This document shows, piece after piece, positions 1 to 24,200 of a DNA stretch of 64,000 nucleotides (position 1 is the stretch's first letter; each line of letters starts with the position of its first letter). The position numbers were made by a program, and so were the translations under genes. The notes under the pieces were generated by a model. That model had not been told where the DNA came from. It searched no databases and saw nothing but the letters and a program-made list of their open reading frames with translations. Origin of the DNA: Membranipora membranacea (Eukaryota; Bryozoa; Gymnolaemata; Cheilostomatida; Membraniporidae); the NCBI GenBank assembly GCA_914767715.1, contig OU612070.1, forward strand, positions 8,883,501 through 8,947,500, read 5' to 3'.

Positions 1-21
1 TTCCTGACTTTGGGCTTTGCA

Positions 22-172
22 GACGACGATGCATGTGGACAATGCAAGAGAGATGTAACCTATGACAATCAGGGAGTGTGCTGTGATAGATGCAACTGCT
101 GGTTCCATGCCGGATGTGAGCAGATCAATTCAGTAGAATACAACAGACTCCAGAACAGTAATACCAACTGAA
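22..172 (+). pseudogene. PHD-type zinc finger remnant of the LINE
   Basis: An open frame from the window edge to a TGA at 170-172 carries the spacing C-x2-C, then C-x2-C, then H-x2-C (ACGQC, CCDRC, WFHAGC), the cysteine/histidine pattern of a PHD finger. Such fingers occur in the ORF1 or the N-terminal part of some non-LTR retrotransposon proteins. It lies upstream of the endonuclease and is followed by a 60-bp repeat, so it most likely belongs to the same element. It could instead be a captured host exon. Confidence 0.55.
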
Positions 173-186
173 CTGGTACTGTCGGA

Positions 187-306
187 GATGCAGCAGGAAC
201 ACCAGCCCTAAAAAACTGGTAGACCAGGGATGCAAAAATACTGATGGATGCAGCAGGACTACCAGCCCTAAAAACCTGACAGACCTGGGATGCAGGGGAA
301 TCACCA
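187..306 (+). repeat. Two tandem copies of a 60-bp unit
   Basis: Two head-to-tail copies (187-246 and 247-306) share the core GATGCAGCAGGA..CACCAGCCC and differ at several positions. They lie between the PHD remnant and the endonuclease and may be the 5' untranslated or linker region of the retrotransposon. Confidence 0.6.
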
Positions 307-317
307 TCGGAAACAAT

Positions 318-2017
318 ATGAGGAGGATGATAAATCATCTACATATTGGAACACTAAACTGCAGAGGAATGAAGGGTAGAGGTGGAGAGACCAAGCGGCA
401 CCACATAGAAGATGATATGACCACATACCAACTGGATGTACTCGCCCTACAGGAGACACATATTGGAGGAGACGGACCGGAAGAGAAAACAACGATGGAT
501 GGAAAAATCAAATATATGATATGCCACTCATCAGCAGGCATAAATGGAAACCACGCAGGCACAGCCATAGTGGTGAGAAAGGGCACAAATGTGATCTTCA
601 GACCGATCAATGACAGAATTTGCCTTAGAAGGTGAAAACCAGCCACAACTATGCCATCACAGTGATCAACGCCTACGCACCAACACTGCCAGTTACAGAC
701 TTGCCAACCTAATTTTTCCAAAATGAGTACAAAAATTTGCAAAATGCTTAAAAATGCTTACAAAACTCCAGGGTGCCTCAAATGACCAGAAAACGCCCCA
801 AAAATGCTATTATTACAGTAAGTAGTCCTTAGAAGCGTAGGAGTGCAGATCACTCAACATTAGTCTTTTTCCCTTTGCGTTGTAAGGTGCAATCTGCTAA
901 TAATAAATGAGAAGTTGTTTGTAACCTAGCCTGTCTGGACAAGACAGGCTATTTGAAACCCTCTTTGCCCATCCTCCCTGGTTTGCCCTTGAAACACTGG
1001 GGCAGGAGATCTGAGTTATCTCACCCCAACAAGGAGGTAGACAACTTTGTTACTCTGATTAAAGAAAAGTTGAAGTTGGCAGAACCACCATAATATATAT
1101 TCTACAATGGATTACTAGTTATGTTGTGTCTGATTGAAGAAAAGTTGCAATTTGGCTCATGCAAAACTTGGACAGGTAAAAAGTCAACTGTAAATCAACA
1201 TCATGGTTTTCTGCAGCCAATACCAGATTTTTAGACTATTATTTAACCATGACAACCAAGTAAACACTAAAGATAAAAGATGTGTTTTTGATTGCCTAAT
1301 TAGATGAACAGGCGTTTGGAAAACCATAAATGAGTACAACTAGCGTTTTGCGTTTAAAACTCAATTAGTGTCAAATAAGCGTTTACAAACGCTTTATGCG
1401 TACAGGTTGGCAAGTATGCAGTTAGTGAAAAGTGTCCAAGTGTAAGAACAGAATTCTATGATGAGCTAGAGACTATAACAAGGTCAGTAAGCAGAAGAGA
1501 CACCTTAGTGATTGCTGGGGACGTTAATGCTAAGACCGGAAGAACACGGATGGAGTACCCTGGAACTATCGGTAGATACGGAAAAGGAGAAGCCAATAGT
1601 AATGGAGTGGAACTGCTTGAGTTTTGCGACCGGCAGAACCTCATTCTTACTAACACACTGTTCAGACACAAGATGGCCCACAGAACAACATGGGAAAGTC
1701 CAGCAAGCTACTCTGATAAAGAAAGGAGAAACCCATACAGAAACATGATCGACTACATCATTATCCGGAGAACAGATCGAAGATTAGTCGAAAATGCAAG
1801 ATCTCACAATGGATTGAAGACCTACACAGACCATAGACTGGTTAGAGCAAGGTTCGATCTTGAGAGACTGCACATAACTAGAAATAAGATAGCACAGAAG
1901 ATCAACTTGGCTTATCTAAATGACCCAACAATAAGAAGCAAGTACCAAACAAATATAGAGATGAGAATAATGGACTCAGAAGATAACTGGAACGAATGCA
2001 CAGGAGAGATGGAACAT
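318..2017 (+). pseudogene. AP-endonuclease domain of the LINE, broken
   Basis: The endonuclease nicks target DNA so that reverse transcription can start. Visible motifs are the N-terminal GTLNCRG and LALQETHI (catalytic Glu), then INAYAP, then IAGDVNAKTG (Asp/Asn motif) and a C-terminal YTDHRLV segment (SDH-type His motif). The first part runs in one frame to a TGA near 633. The continuation VINAYAPT is in another frame, so a frameshift lies at about 625-645. Sequence 696-1418 is a foreign insertion; without it and its 6-bp duplication the frame continues uninterrupted into the second half. A further frame change near 2005-2022 leads into the reverse transcriptase. Confidence 0.8.
696..1418. 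mobile_element. Nonautonomous TIR element nested in the LINE
   Basis: This 723-bp insertion begins CAGACTTGCCAACCT (696-710). It ends with the inverted version of CATACTTGCCAACCT (1404-1418), giving 15-bp terminal inverted repeats with one mismatch. CAGTTA flanks it on both sides (690-695 and 1419-1424), a 6-bp target duplication. Removing the element and one CAGTTA restores continuous endonuclease coding sequence, which fixes the ends. No transposase reading frame is present, so it would depend on another element. I did not recognise the family from the TIR. Confidence 0.8.
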
Positions 2018-2021
2018 CATA

Positions 2022-3995
2022 GTGAATGCCAGCCACAAAGCAGCGGAGCAAGAACTAGGCCAGACAACAGTACATAAAGATCACAACCCAGTAGTACAAG
2101 AACTCTCAGACAAGCAGAAAGAGGTAGGTATGGAGGTAAACATATCTAAGGACGAAGAGAAAAGGAGAACACTCAAACGGAAAAGAAATAGTCTGATGAC
2201 GGAACTACATGAAGAGCTAAGTAAAGCTAAACATAGAAAGATAGAGAGGCAGATAAGAGAAATTGAGGAAGCTAAAGATGATTCAAACAGGATGCACAAA
2301 GCAGTTAAAAGTATCCAACGGATGAAAAAGAAAGAGCCGCTAGTTTTGAACTGCGAAGAGGGAATCACCACTGACCCAGAGAAACAGGCAGAAATAGTGA
2401 CAGACTTCTTTAGAGATATGTTCCAATCCATGAATACACAAGAGATTGAGGAAATACCACCGTCGAAAATGAGAGAAGAATTCACAGAGACAGAGGAAAA
2501 GAATGCCATTAAAAGCCTGAAAAATAACCGAAGCCCAGGTATAGATAATATCAAAGCTGAACACCTCAAATGCAGCCCAGACCTGGTGTGTGAATAAATA
2601 GCTGAACTCCTAAATCACATAGCAGATACCGGAGACTTCCCTAAAGAACTGAACTCTTGCATACTTATACCACTACAGAAGCCAGGCAAGAAGAAAGGAC
2701 CGGCCGCCAACTTGAGACCAGTAATACTGCTATCGATGCTAAGAAAAATTCTTGCTGTCTGCTTGATAAGAAGGATAGGAGACCGAATAGATAAGGAGAT
2801 ACCAAAGAGTCAAGCAGCATACAGGACAGGAAGAGGCACAACGGAGCAGCTACTTACAATCAAACTGCTGGTGGAGAAAGCAGCTACGACACCCAATTAC
2901 CAAACTACAATACTCCTAATGGACATGAGCAAGGCATTCGATAGAGTAGAGAGAAACACGATACTTCAAGATCTGAAGAAAATATTGGAGGAAGACGAAC
3001 TACACCTAGTAAAGATACTCATCAAAGATGTCAAACCGGCTGTCAAAATAGACAACCAAATCGGAGATGAGTTCAAAACAAACATAGGAGTACCGCAAGG
3101 TGACTGCCTATCCCCAATACTTTTTACTCTCTACTTAGCTAAAGCCATGGACCAGGAAAGGAATGATGACGACGAACAGGAAAATCACAAAGAACTAGCA
3201 CCCCACATGAGAGATCATTGCTATATCAAACAAGTAAGAACAGGATGGATCATACCACTACATTATGCAGATGATATATGCTGGGTTGGGACAAACTGTG
3301 AACACAGCATCAGCAACGTGAAAACAGAGATCAAACACAGCTTGCTCCAAAGAAACCTTTTAATAAATGAAGAAAAATCAGAAGAATACAATGTCAGAAA
3401 AGATGGAGAACAAGCATGGAGGAAGTGAAAATATCTAGGTACGATGCTTGGTACAAGTGAAGACATTATCAGAAGGAAGATTCTAGCCAACAACACGCAG
3501 AAGAAAATACACCACCTATCAACTGACAGAAGACTAAACACAGACATCAAAACCAGTGCTTTCAATGCATATATATCCAGCGTATTTCTCTATAACAGTG
3601 AAACATGGACGCTGACCAAAGGAATGGCTGATTCAATAGATAGCTACCATCAGAGAGCCATACGAAACGCGCTGAATGTGAGATGGCCTGAGAAGATGAC
3701 TTCAGAGAAGGTGTATGAGATAACTGGAGCAAAGCCGTGGAGTGAAACAATAGCTCAGAGACGTCTGTGATTACTGGGACATGTCATGAGACTGCCAGAA
3801 AATACCCCCATCCGCCAAGCCCTAGATGAGTATGAACGACCCTTAAAAATGTCCAGAGGAGCACGTCAGAGTACATGGGGCAAAAACATAAAAAATGATC
3901 TATGCAAAATTAATGTTGTCAGGGAGGTACTGACTGAGGTTACACAGGACAGGAACAAATGGAGATCTCTTATTGGCTCAATGTATGCTGGCTGA
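2022..3995 (+). pseudogene. Reverse transcriptase of the LINE, three stops
   Basis: One frame runs through the whole region and is interrupted only by TAA at 2595-2597 and TGAs at 3426-3428 and 3768-3770. Landmarks in order are a lysine/glutamate-rich linker, NNRSPGIDNIKAEHLK (fingers), LNSCILIPLQKPGKKKG, RPVILLSMLRK, a palm segment with MDMSKAFDRV, GVPQGDCLSP, and the catalytic HYADDICWVG. A tail follows with ETWTL and RRL-stop-LLGHVMRLPE, typical of LINE C-termini. The catalytic YADD is intact. So few lesions suggest fairly recent inactivation, although some could be sequencing errors. Confidence 0.9.
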
Positions 3996-4025
3996 AAGAC
4001 GGAAGTCTACCAGATGAATTTTGTC

Positions 4026-4110
4026 CATAGGACTGCCGCATTTCCTGACTTCGGGTTTGGTGTGGGTAGGCCACACCAAGCCCAAAGTCAGGAAATGCGG
4101 CTGTCCTATG
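4026..4110. repeat. Stem-loop with 40-bp arms
   Basis: Arms 4026-4065 and 4071-4110 are inverted copies with three mismatches and a 5-nt loop. The arm contains TTCCTGACTTNGGG, also found at the first bases of the window on the other side of the LINE. It is probably a fold-back repeat into which the LINE inserted. Confidence 0.8.
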
Positions 4111-4161
4111 ATATTGTCCTACATCTTTATCACCATGCTCTCTAGCTGGCCCATAACATAG

Positions 4162-4362
4162 CATGGGCCCCTGGAACTTACATGTCTTTACTTTGCCAAT
4201 GTCCACTATCACTATGGGTGGTTGATAGTGGACATTGGCAAAGTAAAGACATGTAACTTCCAGGGGCCCATGTAACATAGGTACCTGGAGTTACAAGCAT
4301 GTATTCTTTGCCAATGTCCATGATCATGCACATTGGCAAAACATACATGCTTGCAACTTCAG
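4162..4362. repeat. Two consecutive related stem-loops
   Basis: The first stem has 50-bp arms (4162-4211 and 4223-4272) with one mismatch. The second has 38-bp arms (4285-4322 and 4325-4362) with about five mismatches. Both arms contain the core TTTGCCAATGTCCA, so the two are diverged copies of one unit. A single arm of the same family lies near 46889-46945. Confidence 0.8.
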
Positions 4363-5092
4363 ATGCTTATTGCTAGGCTAGGTATAGTGACCTTAGCTTA
4401 GTAGATATCCTTCACTTCAGGCTTCTCTAATCTCTTGTTATGTTCCTGTTATGGACTTGCATGCCCTTATTTTGGCAACATATTTTCAGTATCATTACCA
4501 GTATAGTCGGTTGGTTGGTTAATACTGGTCTGGCAAGATAAAGGAATGTAAGTCCAAGGGGCCCTTGGCATATATATATATATATATATTTGATTTATAT
4601 GGGACAGGACAGGAGAAATAGTTAGGTTTCCATTACTTACTACAGTCATTGTTGTGATTATTATTATCGCTGTAGGCCTACTGTATTAATATGTAGGCCT
4701 ATATCTGATGATCATGATGTAAAAATTTAACATTTTACACACACGCATTTTGACCAAGGGCCAAGTCATTACATAATTATCGTCTGGTGTGTCAAAATAA
4801 TAGCCTACATGCTGCGATTGCCTGTCGTGTAAGAGTCGTGCTGTTGTGCAAAGAAAAAAATGATAACCTCACAGTATTCCACAATGACATACGTTGCAGG
4901 AGTTCTTGAAAAAAATGTTGACTGAATGTAAGTGTAAAATCATCTCTACTCAATCAGTAGGCCCCTGATGTTAGATTATTCCTCAGTCAGTTGGTTGTAT
5001 GGTGATCGGTGACCAATTCTAACATCTGAACCCATAGCTTCCGAAATAACAACCTTCCGCTGACTGGATTAATAGGGGTGATTTAATTCAAC
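4363..5092. other. Intergenic stretch upstream of NVL
   Basis: No coding sequence was recognised. It contains a short (TA)n tract at about 4570-4589 preceded by GGGGCCCTTGG, which may be a scrap of the neighbouring stem-loop family. The NVL promoter and 5' untranslated region must lie in its distal part, but I see no motif strong enough to name. Confidence 0.5.
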
Positions 5093-19036
<13,944 letters not shown>

Positions 19037-19514
19037 TTCGGGATAAATCGAGGTAAATCTACAATTGGACAAAATCCTGATATGAACGATACTAGTAGAA
19101 GTTGCTCTCGTGTCCAGGTTGGGTGGCAAGAATACCCCCATCTAGTTAGCATGCATTTCAAGTCGTCACCTGTCATGTCTATTTTATTATTTTTTTTATA
19201 TGGTGTATATATAGCAGCAAACTTTTAAATATAATTGATTATAATATTATAATGGGCATCATAATAAATTAAAAATGACATAGAAAAATTTAACTTGATG
19301 CTCATGGTGTGTCATGGTGTACAGAATTGGCAATCTACGTAAGACAATGTAAACTGTGTAAAAGGAACCAACCATCAGCTCAGTACACAACTAAAAGGTA
19401 CACGGGTACACGGGTACACAGGTGTAGCTATGCGTAACTATAAGTAGCCGGTTGTGCATTAGCCTCTCTTTGGACATCCTCAGGTTGGTGTGAGGTTGAT
19501 TGCTGATCTAGTGT
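19037..19514. other. Gap between convergent NVL and GST genes
   Basis: No coding sequence was seen. A plus-strand AATAAA at 19263-19268 could end NVL, and a TTTATT at 19183-19188 could be the minus-strand polyadenylation signal of the GST gene. If both are used, the two 3' untranslated regions overlap. A short GGTACACG(G) tandem lies near 19396-19424. Confidence 0.5.
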
Positions 19515-21217
19515 TTATAGATTATAATCCTTGGGCCTGTTAGCAAGATATTCTGCTATCTTTGGAAGTGCCTCAAACTCGGTCTTCCATTTCTGCAGTC
19601 TCGGTGACATTCTGCTCCACAGATCTGGCACAAGAGAATCCTCGATGCCCTCCATAGTACCATACAACCAAAAGTCAACAACGCACAGCTGTAAAATAGA
19701 ACATTGGTAATGATTTGTGTTTGTTTGGACGGGAAGATCCATGAATGCAAGTTCTGTTAATTGAAAAATATACAATGAGTTTGAAACACAGACGCTCTAT
19801 TACTAACCACCCCACCCCCACATAAAACACACAATAGCTTGTTCTCCATTCCTTCGACACATAAAGGACAATTTAACAGAGTTTTGTGATCTTGGTTTAG
19901 CAGTGATCTTAAACTAATCAAATAGAAAAACCTATAAATTCATGATTTGTTAGAAAGACATTAGATCAAGTTTGATCCATTTGCCTGCGTTCGGAGATGC
20001 CCCCTCTCCTGGTCACTGATCTAGGAAGACATAGGTCAGTTATATTATATCTAAAACTTTTTCTCTTCTCTGTTGGGACTTACATGTGAAAGCATCCACT
20101 GGTCTCCTGTAGCTTTCTTCTCTAGTACATCACATAAAGCTTTCAGTCCCCCGTCGATAAACTCCTGAGATTTCTGTGTGATTTCTTCTTCTGAGTACTT
20201 GCCGGTCCTCTTGTTGAATCGATGTGGGAATAGAGCGGTACGAGCGTCCTCTATACAGTTGATCAGCTCCTCGCGGGCTTCTTCCTCCCCTGGAGCTCCC
20301 CGGAGACCTGTATAATTTATGATTGTTGGTTAATAGACAATAGGATACGGTGACTGATTTTTTTGAGGTTGATCATGAACTATCGTACTGCATCAACCAG
20401 AATTTCCTAATCTAGATTAAGTGTGTGTGAAATGAGAATATCTCTAAGCAGGCATCAAAATCTATGATATCTCCCCCTCTCCAACTCATGCACACTAAAT
20501 CCAAAGTTATAAGAGATAATCAGACCTCAATTTTAAGAATGAGCGGCGAAGTAAACAGTCATGTTTCACCGACCACCAACCGGACAGCTGCATAATAAGG
20601 CTAACTTGGCTCTACTTTGCAGACGGAGTACTGTCACTACTAACCTGCTTCCATACTTATATAGGTAAGAATAGCTAAGCTTGTGTGTATCTCTTCTTCT
20701 CCCACCTTCAGTATGGGTAGATATCCCATTGCAGTAGCTGCAATCATAGAGGGAAGTAATTGAGGCACATATACATAAAAATAAAGAATAAAAAGACACA
20801 ACTTTGTGCCATAAGATAACAATACACACGTATGTTAATATAGGACAGCTTGGAATTTTCAAACTCTGGGATTTAAAGTTTTGGTGAAAAAAAGAATGGT
20901 CATAAATACCAGGTATCCCATCATCTTGCGTGTAAGTGTGGGTGTAATTATGACTATGACTGGGTTACAATGCACAGAGTCTGAGTCATCAGGCAGTTTT
21001 ACATTTAATAAAAATAATAATCAAATTTGCTGTGTTAAATCAGAATGAAAAAGGTTCTAACTGTTCACATACTTGGCTTAATAGCTGGCCATTTATCAAA
21101 GGTTACGGTCTCATCTTCAGCGTTGATTCCACCAACAGCAAACATCATTCTGTACGGCTCTACCCTACCTCTCACTTTATCGAAATACATCAACTTCATT
21201 GTGGGCTTTCCATCTTT
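19515..21217 (-). other. GST unit 3 of the fusion
   Basis: Four exons of 145, 93, 224 and 174 nt (the last includes the stop), same phases. It is the most canonical unit: Tyr453, Arg and Glu are present in YFDKVRGRVEP, with one extra residue between Tyr and the Arg-Gly-Arg, and the Ser is kept in HTSLAILTYIS. The C-terminus ends PKIAEYLANRPKDYNL, a normal GST tail that the internal units lack. This is the unit most likely to be catalytically active. Confidence 0.75.
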
Positions 21218-24200
21218 CTAGAAAGGCAGGAATGAAAAATGGAAAATGGAAAAGAAACTTCTGAGGTAAACACAAATATAATAAGTGATTTGATCTTCCG
21301 ATTCACTCCCTTCTTGGCAGAACGTGAAACAACAGGGACAGCAATTCTAAAATGTTGAGCTATATTTGAGGTATTGCTAGGTTTCACCATGGAATCGGTG
21401 CACTCCGACTGAAACCGACATGACAACAGAAAATCCATTGCCACAAAAAGCTGGTTTTCCCAATCAACTAGTTCTTGGACACTGCCAGATAATAGACAAA
21501 TTATATTATTGTATTACATAGTTGTATAATATAATAATATATTATATATTATAATTATAACATAACACGTTTCATCATATTATATCATATCCTGTGATTA
21601 CCTCTAGGTGCTCTTTGACTCCCTTTATTCCTTCAAATCGTTTCCTCCAGGCCTGAAGTTTACTGCCACATTTGGTCCAACCATCAGGCAATACTGCGTC
21701 GACTACCATTTGCATTGTGCCGTAAAACCAGAAATCTGCCATGGTTAGCTGTATAAACATGTCAAAAAAACATTCTTGAATATTGATTTTGAAGGAATAC
21801 TGTCCTGAGAGATATTAATTAAATATTAATTAAACAGGTGCAAAAATTGATAGTTGTTTATAACGTCATAAACAGTTATAAGCGCGAGTGTGAAGTTAAA
21901 ATTAGCTCCCACGGCATCCCACATGACATTTCCGCCTACCTTCCTCTCAAAATATTGTCTCCCCCCGCAAGACATACCATGTTAGCCGGAAAATTCCATT
22001 ATTTGGTAACACAGTATTAATTATTGATACAGGAATAGTCATATCATAATAAATCTCACTAAAATTACCTTTGAGAATAGAAACTCGTCTGTGATCATTT
22101 TTTCGAGTTGATCGACCAGTTTTGAGAAATGATTCGTGTAAAATTCATCACACTGTGTTTTCCTCTCATCTCCTTCTGGCAGTTGACCGGTGACGATTTT
22201 GATCCTAATTGGGAACAGAGCCGTCCTCATATCCTCTATGACGTTACATAAAGCAATAACTGCAGCGTCCTCCTCGTTTGTGCTTCCTCTCAGTGCTGTA
22301 TAAAAAAGTTAAGTGTTATTTACTGGAGAAAAACAACCTATAATAGTTATGCTAAAATTGCAAGTACTGAGCTCAATGATTACTAGAAAGTTAATGAAAA
22401 CTAAAATTTCACCTGATTTGACGGATTACAATGAGCTACTTATCCTATCCGTCCTACATGTGAACACCCACCTCTTACAGTTAAAACACGGGTTGGCTTA
22501 CGCCCCAGCCTACCTGATTTTTTTCATCAAACTGTTCTGCCATATCTGTCTTGAGTTACGAACAGACTGTGGCACTATGCGTTAGTTTTATTTATATAAA
22601 GGGCGCAGCATTATGGTTAGTCAAAATTTTGTGTATGAGAGCAGCCTTTAAATTTTGCGTTGCCACATCAATGGATAATGGTTATTTCGACAGCGTGTTG
22701 GGGTTACGTGTTAGGGTTACGTAAACACATCTGTCTTTGATGGTTTGCGGTGGTGAAAGTTGTTGTGTATATCAATTAAAGAGTTCTTATTAAGAAACTT
22801 TTAGAAGATTATCCTCCAGCACCTACTCTCGTTCTGAATCATGCTCAAAATTTCACACTATTTCCTCAAATGATATAAACCATCACTTAGACCCATAGCC
22901 TGTTATTCTAAAACAAAGCCTTTAACATGAACCCAATCTCTGAGAATACGCTTCATCACACCTTTAATTAAATTTCTTGCAATCAATTTACCTTAGCCAA
23001 CCACACTGAAAAAAACAGCCTTTTTTGACTCATTTTCTCTAAGAAATGACGCAAAATCTTTGAATCATAGTCTATAAGCTGGCAGCATTACAACAGTAAA
23101 AATAAATATTTTCCGTTTCAGGCGCCCCCCCCCCCCTCTCCTCTATCTAAACCTGGTTTTAAGGCCAATGATAGAGCTGTGAATAGTAACTGATTTTTTT
23201 TTTGTATTTTGTATTCTACACAAGGACTTATTTGACCGCCCTATTTAACGGGACCCCTTAAGCGCATGTGGCTTTTGTGGGGTAGTGACCCTATACCCTT
23301 GCCCGCCATTGCCGGCTACTCTTTTTTGAAGAGGCAGAGGGGATCTTTATAGTGCGTGCAAGCACACGGTAGACCTCCTGTATTTATGGTCCTGATCCTA
23401 ATAAAATCATTGTATTACAAAGTAGAGATCATACCCATTTCACTTCCGAGATAATGTAGCATTGAGACAGTGGTCAGTATCTGTTCATCACCAACACTTA
23501 ACACAGGTAGGTACCCCATAGGAGTCACTGCAAGAGAAATAAATATACAATGTCATTTATGTTTGTATATTTACCTATATATCTTACATATATGTTTACA
23601 TATATTACTGTATATTTAAGTATGTTCTACTTTCTCCACCTCCTTAAATTCTAGAACAGAAAGCGCTAGAATGAATTCCACTAAGATAATGGTCACAGCA
23701 GAGAACGACTAATAAAAATTGCTGTATTTATAGAACTGTGTACTTAGGAATGTATTGTTTAAGGTCTTGGTTCTGGTTATGATATACACATGAGCCATGT
23801 TGGTAGTCATACTACCCACACTGTCAAAACCCAAACAACCCCACGGGCGGTAACTGGCACTATCACGTAATAAAAACTGGTCAGAAACCACAAAAGCTTC
23901 CATCGGTAGCAAGCAGAATGAGCCAGAACCATCTGTAACATCTCGCATTCATCAAACCTCACCTCAAATTAGAACCCCGCGGGCCACCTCAAACATCACA
24001 CCTCAAACCAAAAGCCTCCAAGCCAACCCACTCAAGGAGGTGAGCACCATATGGTTGTAACAAGATTGAGCAGGCAAAAGGTTTGGAAAGGGAAAATACC
24101 TATTGGCTCTGATTTTGCGAGTGGGCCAAGTCGGTGCACATCTGAGGACAAATGCTATGTTGACTACAGAGGGAATCAATTCAAACCCATGAAGGATGCA

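Larger units (their letters stand above)
1..4025 (+). mobile_element. Decayed non-LTR (LINE) retrotransposon
   Basis: The stretch reads 5' to 3' as a PHD-type zinc finger remnant, an AP-endonuclease-like domain and a reverse transcriptase with a C-terminal tail. This is the layout of APE-type non-LTR retrotransposons, which copy themselves by target-primed reverse transcription. Reading frames are broken by at least two frameshifts, three in-frame stops and a 723-bp insertion, so the copy cannot make its proteins. The first 17 bases recur with two mismatches at 4041-4057, just past the 3' end, and could be a target-site duplication. The clade was not settled; RTE-like and related groups are possible. 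The 5' end may lie outside the window. Confidence 0.85.

Noticed and set aside
335-742. Minus-strand open frame of 135 codons
   Set aside because: It is the antisense shadow of the LINE endonuclease and shows no family motif.
23240-23400. Possible conserved exon or repeat around AAGAGGCAGAGGGGATCTTT
   Set aside because: It has a higher GC content than its surroundings and looks like a dispersed sequence, but I could not tie it to a gene or to another copy in the window.
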